Positions 56,699 to 64,000 of a DNA stretch of 64,000 bases are shown in pieces. Every line of letters starts with the position of its first letter. Positions within the stretch are counted from its first letter, which is position 1. Source of the DNA: Melampsora larici-populina 98AG31 (Eukaryota > Basidiomycota > Pucciniomycetes > Pucciniales > Melampsoraceae); the NCBI RefSeq assembly GCF_000204055.1, contig NW_006768766.1, positions 169,052 to 233,051 of the forward strand, read 5' to 3'. Both the position numbers and the translations under genes were made by a program. Under the pieces are notes generated by a model that worked only from the letters and a program-made list of their open reading frames with translations, had not been told where the DNA came from and ran no database searches.

Positions 56699-59213
56699 TT
56701 AAAATTGAGTATACCACAGAAGAGATAAGATGATAATTGTGAAGCAGTTCATTATCGGAGTGACCGGAGTATAACCTGAGCTAGAGACGGTATGTGGATT
56801 GGCATTTGAAGCTTCTTTAGGAGTTTCACGTCCAATATTCGGAACTCCACCACGTTTTCCACATACTAATTGACACTTCTTGGCCAAGCTATTATCTTGA
56901 TTCAAAACGTTTGAAGGTGGGCAACTCGAGTTTGGAATATGATCAAGCTGACAGAACGTTAAAGCGGGAGGTGCCGGAGAGCTTGGAAATGAACCCGTGA
57001 AAGTGTTGCCTTTCATGGATAGTGTTTGCAGAGATGTCGCATTGATCGGGTCAAGGAATGGTCCCACAAGCGAATTTGATTGGAAATCTCTGTCGGTTTG
57101 CAATGAAACAATGGTCAGAATTCTGGTGCCGCCTTCTTTGCCATGAGGAGAAGTGTGAATTGAATCATCTTTTGGCCACTTACAGTCGGATGAGTCCAGG
57201 TGGTGGTTGCGCAAGGTTTGGGGGTAGACCACTAAACTGATTGCGAGCAACGCTCATGATTTGCAGCTTCGGCAATGTAGAAAGGTCCGGTAATTCGCCT
57301 GTGAATAAATTATCATCCAAGACTAGCTTTTCGATATTCGCATTTGAAGTCAAATTGATTGAACCCGAGAACTTGTTACGGGACAAATCGAGTTGAGTCA
57401 GGCCAGTAGCCATAGGGAAAGAAACATTTCCTGAAAAGCTGTTATTCGACAGATGGACGGAAACCAAATTCGGTGATTGCTGAAGTGATATCGGCAGTTC
57501 GTCACTGAGGCCTGTAGAATTCAGTAGACTGATCACCGGAGAGGATCTTGTTCAGATTCCCGCAATCTGGAAGATTCTACTACAAAATCGCTCACAGCGT
57601 CGTCAGGTTTAGAAGTTTTTGAAATTTATCAGGGAGTGGTCCGACCAAAGAATTCGACGATAAGTTTCTAGATGTGATTTTTGAAATCAGCTACGAGCGA
57701 CGAATCATGATAATGAATGATCAAAAAACGATGCCAACTTACAGCCTGATCAATGAACCAAGTCCAAAGATAGCGGCTGGTATGCCTCCCACCAATCCGT
57801 TGGAAGCCAAGTCAATCGAGACAATCCTGTCTTGCGGATCACAGTTCAATCCAAAGTTTCCACAACAATCTCCTGAACCTTGCTTAGTTTGTGAGCTGGC
57901 ATTTGTCCAACCGTTTTGGTTATCCCAATTCGTGCCACCGAGTTCTTCATAGAGTTTAGTGACGATCGTGCACTGATCGGCTGAATCTTCCTCGTCATCC
58001 GTGTCATTGCTTGCATCTTGAGAATGCGCGGGATGCGCTGTGGGATGAGGCGCAACTTTGCTAGAACGAGTTTTAGAACCCTCGCTGAAGCCACTTGACG
58101 TCGGATGCTGTTTTTGGGAGCTTGTAGTTTTGCTCGAGAGAAGATCATCAGAATGCTTCGAGGTGTAGGCGGATGAGTCAGCTGATGTGCTTTCTGAAGC
58201 AGCAGGTGTGGGCTGTGAGTTGTCGTAAGTGGACGTTGGTGTAGCGCCAGAACTCGCAGCCAGGGAATCGTGATGATCATTTCCGGACCCTGAGTTTGAA
58301 TTTGAGTCACCCGATGACTTATCCTCATCCTGACTGGAATCACTTGAGCTGTCTGATAGAGAAGACATATTCAGTTCATTCTGGACAATGAGAGGATGTG
58401 TGCATGACCCTACTTACCATCCTTGGCATTTCTACTTTTACCAAACTTATCCGAAGTGTCCTCTTGATTCCCGGAATTTTTCGACTTGGAACCTACATGT
58501 TCATCTTGAGATTGAGAGTCGCCGTCATCGTCATTTTGCTCAGATTTAGAAGTTTCACTCGAGCCATCGGAGCGCGAGGAAGAGCTCCCACTGGCATCAT
58601 CTGCTTTGGAACTGGCGCTTTCATCTTTTTCCGAAGATTCATCATTATCTTCATTTTTATCATTTCCGGAACTTGAATCTTTTTGAGGCTTTTCATCAGA
58701 CTCTCCTGTATCAGTATTGTCATCATCATTGTCATTTTCATCATTACCATATCGCTGGTCTTGGTGCCCGTAGGAGTGTCGCTTCACAAATGTGACATGT
58801 CTGGCAATTAAATGACTAGGATGCTTGAGAATATCATTGGAATTTGGTCTTTTCTGATGGTGATGCGGGTCGGTCATTGTGGATATGATGTCAGTCGGCC
58901 GTGGACAGACTCCAGACATTTTTCGGATCATTGAACATTTCAGTGCCCGGTTTCGAACCATTTGACTTGGAGGGTGAGATGAAAGAAGCTCGCCCCGTTT
59001 CTTGAGAGGAATCCACCGATGATCATTCTCATCGCGAAGTGACGTATGATGAGCCGAAGGCAAGATTGTATTCCAATGATTCGGATTTCCGTGAAATGTT
59101 CCATCCGCATGCCAGCGAGCATGATGACCATCATGGTATGCTTGAACTTCATGCCTGAATCCGAGGCAGATCGCCACCAAGAATTGGATAAGCTCAAACC
59201 TCCTTGTCCACAT
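56699..59213 (-). CDS. Secreted leucine-rich-repeat surface protein, probably GPI-anchored
   Basis: Minus-strand exons 59213-58418, 58352-57743, 57667-57596, 57528-57184 and 57089-56699 join in phase to about 737 residues without a stop. A signal peptide (RFELIQFLVAICLGFRHEVQ) leads into a His-rich, then very Ser/Asp/Glu-rich region (about residues 150-390). Next come a cap region with paired Cys (DQCTIVTKLYEELGGTNWDN, GDCCGNFGLNCDPQDRI) and about eight plant-type LRRs (IVSIDLASNGLVGGIPAAIF, LVSVHLSNNSFSGNVSFP, LTQLDLSRNKFSGSINLT, IEKLVLDDNLFTGELPDL). The C-terminus ends in a hydrophobic tail (IMNCFTIIILSLLWYTQF) after small residues, as in a GPI signal. It likely sits at the cell surface or wall. 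The role is unknown. Confidence 0.8.
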
Positions 59214-60856
59214 CGAGTGATCGACACGGAGGGCCGCCTGATGATCGAGAAGCCAAAGACAAGAGACAGGGTCCTTTCAGAGAGGTTAAAACACGCGCCG
59301 GAGAAGAAATGATTTCAGCAAATATAGAGAGAGCAAGAGATGTGATGATTAATGAAATTGGAAAGTAAAAGGTCAAGTTGTGCGTGTTGGATTTTGATCT
59401 TTGGCTATCAATGCTCGTTGACCCAAGGCTCCATGTCATCTTAATTGTGATTCAGCGGCATTTTAACATGGGGCATAGTCTTGTTCCCTGGAAAGCAAAA
59501 TAATGAACGCGTCATGCGTTGTCGATATCTCTGCCCTCGTCACAGCGCTGATAGTGCAGAGAGCCGACGTAAAAGAAGAGAGACTTTGATGTCAAGCCGA
59601 CGTTATGAGATCCTCTCGACAGCTCATCGCAATGCATCATTGACTGACTCTCCGTCTCGTACTTGTGGAACCATCGACGTGACTTTTGCTGACTGGCATC
59701 TTTGGTCGATGAAGCCGCTATGGACTCTTTCGGCTTGAGGGCCTACCAGATAATTAATGGCCCAGAAACAATTGTCCAGCACGATACCATCGGGCCTGGA
59801 CGCGCGCGGCTCAGATGAAAGATTGACTGAGTTAGACTCCTGAGGATGGTTTGTGTCTAGAAGAAGACAATGTAAAATTACCTGCATTGACAGTGATGCT
59901 ACCTGCATTGACCGTGATGCAAAAAAACTTGAGTCAAATGACAAGATGATAGAATTGAGTGACTGCTGTGACGTTCAAACCTGTTCAACCCCTTCAGTGA
60001 GAAACCCTTTCTCATCAGTCAATTAACATCAATTATCCTATAAAGGTATTGGTCATCCGAAGGTAATCCCACTCACCCTCCATAACCAAAACTGCCCTCA
60101 AGAAATTATTTCCTTTCAACGCACATATCAATCCGCATTCAAGTGTCGTTCGTTAGCAACATTCCAGTATTTGTAGCGCACCATAATCAGGTATTGAGCA
60201 CGCATCAAAGCACCATCAGTTCTCAATCAGATTTTCGAAAATTTGTCCCTGATCTCTTGCAAGTCAGTCAGTCTCCTTTCCATTTCCCGCTTATATCCTC
60301 TTTTCTCTTTGATATTCCTGGCCGATTGACATAGAAAATGCCTGAGCGGGTCACTCCATCATCTGTGACGTGATCTGTGTAGCGCTGACGCTACAGCCTC
60401 GCATGTACCATGCTCGTGTCTTCGCCCAAATCTGATGATGAAAAGGAGTGACGAACTAAGGATCGGTTTGGCGGTTGACTGCATGATATTTTCAAAAGCT
60501 GGTCTATACCTCATCATGTCGATGTCACAAGAGTGTCCAAAGGTGTATGCATCCGCAGTTGGTGCGTTTAATGAGCTTTCCCAGATTTAAATCAGGGCTG
60601 TGTACATAAGACAGTTCAATTTTCAATTATTCCAAATTCACAAAAGTCCAAAAGCCATTTTTCTCACCACCGGACTTCTCCTATATATATCCCTCTCATC
60701 GTTTTCCAATCCTTCGCGTCCTTCCACGTCTTCATTTAATTCTCATCTCTCTTTTTTGGATTTGCATCTTATATATTCACTCTATATATACTCATCTCCT
60801 ACCCTCCTTCTTGAACACTAGATCAATAGCTTCTTCAAAGTTTACTCTAGCTCATC
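59214..60856. other. Divergent promoter region between the LRR and KRE9-like genes
   Basis: No gene supported. TATATATA-type elements lie at 60,682-60,690 and 60,782-60,790, within 170 bases of the KRE9-like start, with CT-rich leader sequence. The rest has no recognised feature. Confidence 0.45.
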
Positions 60857-61842
60857 ATGCGTACCTCTGCATTTCTCACTGGATTGGTTAGCTTGGCTGC
60901 CTCCTCGCTTGGTCAGCATACCGATCAAAGTTTTTCATCTTCACTTTTCTCTTTGACTAATTTTTCATTTTCGTCTGTTACTCTATATAGCCTTCACTGT
61001 CAATGGTCCATCTGCTGCCTCTTACTGGGTGCAGTTTTCCACCAACACCATCTCCTGGTCTCAGGGATCAGGCGACCCACCAGTCGTCAGGTAAATTCGG
61101 ACAGGTTACACTAGTATACTGTATTGCACGATCGACTTATCGATTCACTTTTATGTAGTCTTCAGATCGTTAACCCCAACCACAACTTGCTCAACGGTGC
61201 ATTCTCCATCGCGGAGTACGTGAAAGCAAGTTTGGAATCATACACCGTTACAAATGTAACTCTCCTTGTTGGTGATGGGTAAGTCCTTTCATCATACCCC
61301 CTGCATAATCTCTCCTTGCCCACGTCGTCGTCATACTTATGTTTGGTCGACCCTTTTTGCATTTACAGTTACCAAGTAAGAGACTCTTGTGTATCCAGCC
61401 CGAGCGAACATAACATCTGACTGTCTTCCCTTCATCTAGGTCCAAATGGTCAATTCCACCAACGCTACGCAGGTATACGCCTCTTCCGGTACCTTCTCTG
61501 TCAAGGATGCCAACAGTAAGTTGTTTCCCACGTGCAATCGCTTCCACACACTGATGGCTTCTTGCTTCTCCCACAGCCACCGCCGCTCCTGTGGCCAGTA
61601 CCTCTGGCAGTGGATCAGCAAACGGATCAGGAAATGGATCAGGAAGCACCACTGGTACCAACGGCAACAGCGGCTCAACCACATCCAACACTACCTCCAC
61701 CAGCTCAGGTGCTCGTACTGCAGGCTCCGGCGCTGGTAACTCAACCGCTGGATCTAACGCCAAATCTTCGGCCACCATCTTGAGCCCTGCCATGGGTCTC
61801 TTCACCGTCTCTTTGGCTGCCATCGGTTTTGCTTCGCTTTAA
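60857..61842 (+). CDS. KRE9/KNH1-type GPI-anchored wall protein with a 7-nt microexon
   Basis: Exons 60857-60911, 60991-61090, 61159-61278, 61369-61375, 61440-61515 and 61577-61842 give 207 residues. After a signal peptide (MRTSAFLTGLVSLAASSLG), the Kre9/Knh1-like Ig-type domain reads STNTISWSQGSGDPPVVSLQ, NLLNGAFSIAEYVKASLESY, NVTLLVGDGYQVQMVNST and YASSGTFSVKDAN. A Gly/Ser/Thr/Asn-rich stalk follows and the C-terminus is a hydrophobic GPI tail (PAMGLFTVSLAAIGFASL). The 7-nt exon TTACCAA is required to keep the frame between GDG and VQM. The family is linked to beta-1,6-glucan and wall assembly in yeast. The gene is intact and short, as expected for the family. Confidence 0.85.
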
Positions 61843-63074
61843 ATAGTGAACATTGACCTGTTGATTGGGATATGCTGTTGAACACTCAGAGTTAAACTAC
61901 CTTGTCAAGCGTCACTCATTTTGTTGACTAGTTAGTTCTATCCCAACCTCTACTTGTGATTCTGATCATCGCCTAGTAACCTGCTCCCAATGTCAGATGG
62001 TCAGACATGACTTCTAGTTTTGCTCGTCCTCATAATGTCCCTCTCCCTGTTCCTCTTCCTTTTTATGACGAATTTGTTTTGCCAATGACGCACGACTGTG
62101 ATGACGTCTTTTGTTGCTTTTCTATCCGACCTGCTTTCTTAATATCTGCATTTGGAATTTTTACCACGTTTGACTTGAATCTCTTGAGCCTTTTCTATGA
62201 GTCGTCATTTACCTAACATGCCGGTCGGTCATGCTGGGTACATCAGGCTTGAAATCACGAGTTTAGCGCGCAAAGATCCACTCTGCCGTGGTTTTGACTT
62301 TGCTCTAGAATCTATGGGAAGGCTGCCACCAAGTGCTTCCTGGTACCCTGGTTTCTGCTACTGACAAGTGCCAAGGTGTTAAAAGCAACAGAATGATCTT
62401 GGTTTTTCCCTTCAGCATGTGCTCAAGCCTGAGAAAGTGGGCTTGGCAATGGATCTGGTACATGTTGATCATGGGTGCAGTCTGAAGGAGTGATGCCCAT
62501 CTGAAAGTTGAGGGGGCATTGATGTGCTGTGCACACACTCAATGTGGCACCTATGGAGTTTGCCCTCATGATCTTGTACCATGTGGTCACTGGTGATCCT
62601 GAACCAGGGGACATGGGCTGTACCAGGGGAGGATGATGCTGAACAAGTCACACTGGTGACAATTCTGAGATCCTAAACTGAAACAACTGGGAGGGTAAAG
62701 TGCATACAGTTGGTAAAGTTGAAGCTCAACCACAGTCCGTGGGCAAAAACAAAATTTGAACTGCCTGGGGGACTTACAGCTTTGAAAACCCCAAAGCCGG
62801 GTCAAAAACATCATTTATGGAGCCAGAGAATGTGTCACAATTGGAAAATGACCCTTACAGCTCTCTGTGATTAGCCAATTTTTATTTTTATTTCTCAACC
62901 ACCCACATTTGGGACACATACAGTATACAGGATAAAACTGAGGTTTTGTCATATATACTTAACTACCTAACATACATAGCTAGGTAGTTAGAGGACATAA
63001 CTAAGTACATAGCATACGTAAGTGCACATAACATGCTTTAGCAGGGACAACCTAAAAACCAACTTGGATCGTTT
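61843..63074. other. Intergenic, nothing seen
   Basis: 3' flank of the KRE9-like gene and downstream flank of the edge transposase. No protein family or repeat border recognised. Confidence 0.4.
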
Positions 63075-64000
63075 TCAGTCTTCATGAATGCCAGCATCAC
63101 GTGCGATACAACGGTGAGAATGATAAATCTTCTCTCTGATGGCCTTCTCAGCTTGAGCTCCAGTGAGACCATCACTAATAATGTAAATCATCTTCATGAG
63201 AACTCCAGAAACAAGAGAACAGGCATGATTGAGCTTACAGATATGCCATGTGATGACGCTGGACCTTGCGAAAGTATCGGCGAATCGTTAATAAGGGGCA
63301 GCTGATACGAATCTCTTCAAAAAGTGCTCGGCAATCTTTGAACGATTTGCATTCCAAACTTTGCTTGCGATAATCTGATGAGTCACAAAAGTTAGATGAG
63401 ATGATAAGCGACACGATTGAAATAAGATCATAAGCTGAGGAGATTCAAATATGATGATAAGCAACTGACAAGAAAAGCAAACTCACGATGCTTGATAAAT
63501 GACCAATAGAGCTCAATTGGGTTGAGCTCGCAGTGAAACTTAGGAAGGAACAGGCAGATGTGACCTGCCTCCTCAAGAACCATTTGAAGCAATGGCTTTT
63601 CATTTGCGAAGTCCGACTGACAAGCAAGGATTTTTGAGGCACAGCAAGATGAACTGAAAGGCTGTGAGGTGTCAGGTTGTTGAGTGTCGAGTAATTCTTG
63701 ATCGCGATTCTCTTTAGCTTCACTCCGCAAACAAGCCTCGCGCCGGGCTGCATCACGACGAACACCGGACTCTCTACATGTTGCACACTGCATCACCAGT
63801 CCCGAGTTACTTTTGTGTTTAGATTTTTCGTTGTAAAAGTCCCACAAGCCACGTTCTGGAGGAAAATCTTCATGCCTTTTTGCTTACCAGCTTGATTAGG
63901 ATCAGGATGAGTCATCGGAAATACCATACTCTGCGGTTTGCCTCGTAATTCAGGTGGGATCCGTGGATCGTCTGTTGGGATTATCGTGTCTTGAAGAAAG
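63075..64000 (-). pseudogene. DDE transposase, 3' part, running off the right edge
   Basis: Minus-strand exons: 64000 to 63487, 63374-63239 and 63174-63075. The first gives DDPRIPPELRGKPQSMVFPM, then QAGKQKGMKIF, a one-base frameshift near 63,862, RGLWDFYNEK, two Cys motifs (CATCRES, SSCCASK) and LEEAGHICLFLPKFHCELNP with IELYWSFIKH. The last is the region of the third acidic catalytic residue of a Tc1-like DDE enzyme. The following exons (LLTIRRYFRKVQRHHMAYLD, AQAEKAIREKIYHSHR) match the usual C-terminus of this fungal family. The 5' portion with the first catalytic residues is outside the window. The frameshift suggests an inactive copy. Confidence 0.65.

Noticed and set aside
58493..58750. 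Met-rich open frame opposite or alongside the LRR stalk
   Set aside because: Alternative frame of the Ser/Asp-rich low-complexity exon; the chosen frame is supported by five phased splice junctions.
61248..61823. Minus-strand 191-residue frame across the KRE9-like gene
   Set aside because: It runs through introns and exons of the well-supported plus-strand gene and has no recognisable features.

Overview
The window looks like nuclear DNA of a basidiomycete fungus, most likely a rust (Pucciniales, Melampsora- or Puccinia-like). The reasons are many short GT..AG introns of about 50-100 bases, AT-rich spacers, a fungal G-protein beta subunit, a KRE9/KNH1-type GPI wall protein, a Tet-like 2OG-Fe(II) oxygenase, a DUF6589-type protein, and several densely nested transposable elements. 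The assignment rests on family recognition only; no search was run.

Layout. 1-10,616: a Mutator-like transposase with a GCM/WRKY-type zinc finger, carrying a pogo/Tigger element (1427-8660, TA target) in one intron. The pogo element is itself split by a 4.4-kb inverted-repeat element (2040-6447, TTT target duplication) that carries broken pieces of several host genes. 10.6-14.0 kb: a 5'-truncated Ty3/gypsy chromovirus on the minus strand. 14.2-14.9 kb: a damaged copy of the complex I subunit NDUFS6. 17.1-20.7 kb: a many-exon single-pass membrane protein. 21.8-25.3 kb: two unrecognised genes. 25.8-26.4 kb: a 227-bp tandem repeat. 26.6-30.5 kb: a Tet-like oxygenase (+) convergent with an alpha-type kinase (-). 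31.6-33.4 kb: a five-exon gene of unknown function. 34.6 kb: a fold-back element.

37.8-46.4 kb is an 8.6-kb element with imperfect terminal inverted repeats. It holds a DUF6589-type gene and a RecQ-like SF2 helicase in convergent, abutting orientation, and a 389-bp MITE has landed in its right repeat. The rest is more host-like: the G-beta gene (47.4-48.8 kb), a secreted-protein candidate with a possible nuclear localisation signal (53.3-54.1 kb), a GPI-type leucine-rich-repeat surface protein (56.7-59.2 kb), a KRE9/KNH1-like gene with a 7-nt exon (60.9-61.8 kb), and the 3' part of a DDE transposase at the right edge.

Most of the mobile genes are broken by TGA codons where the context suggests a lost arginine (CGA to TGA). 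This pattern fits C-to-T decay at CpG sites. The intact-looking genes (G-beta, KRE9-like, LRR, secreted protein) lack it.
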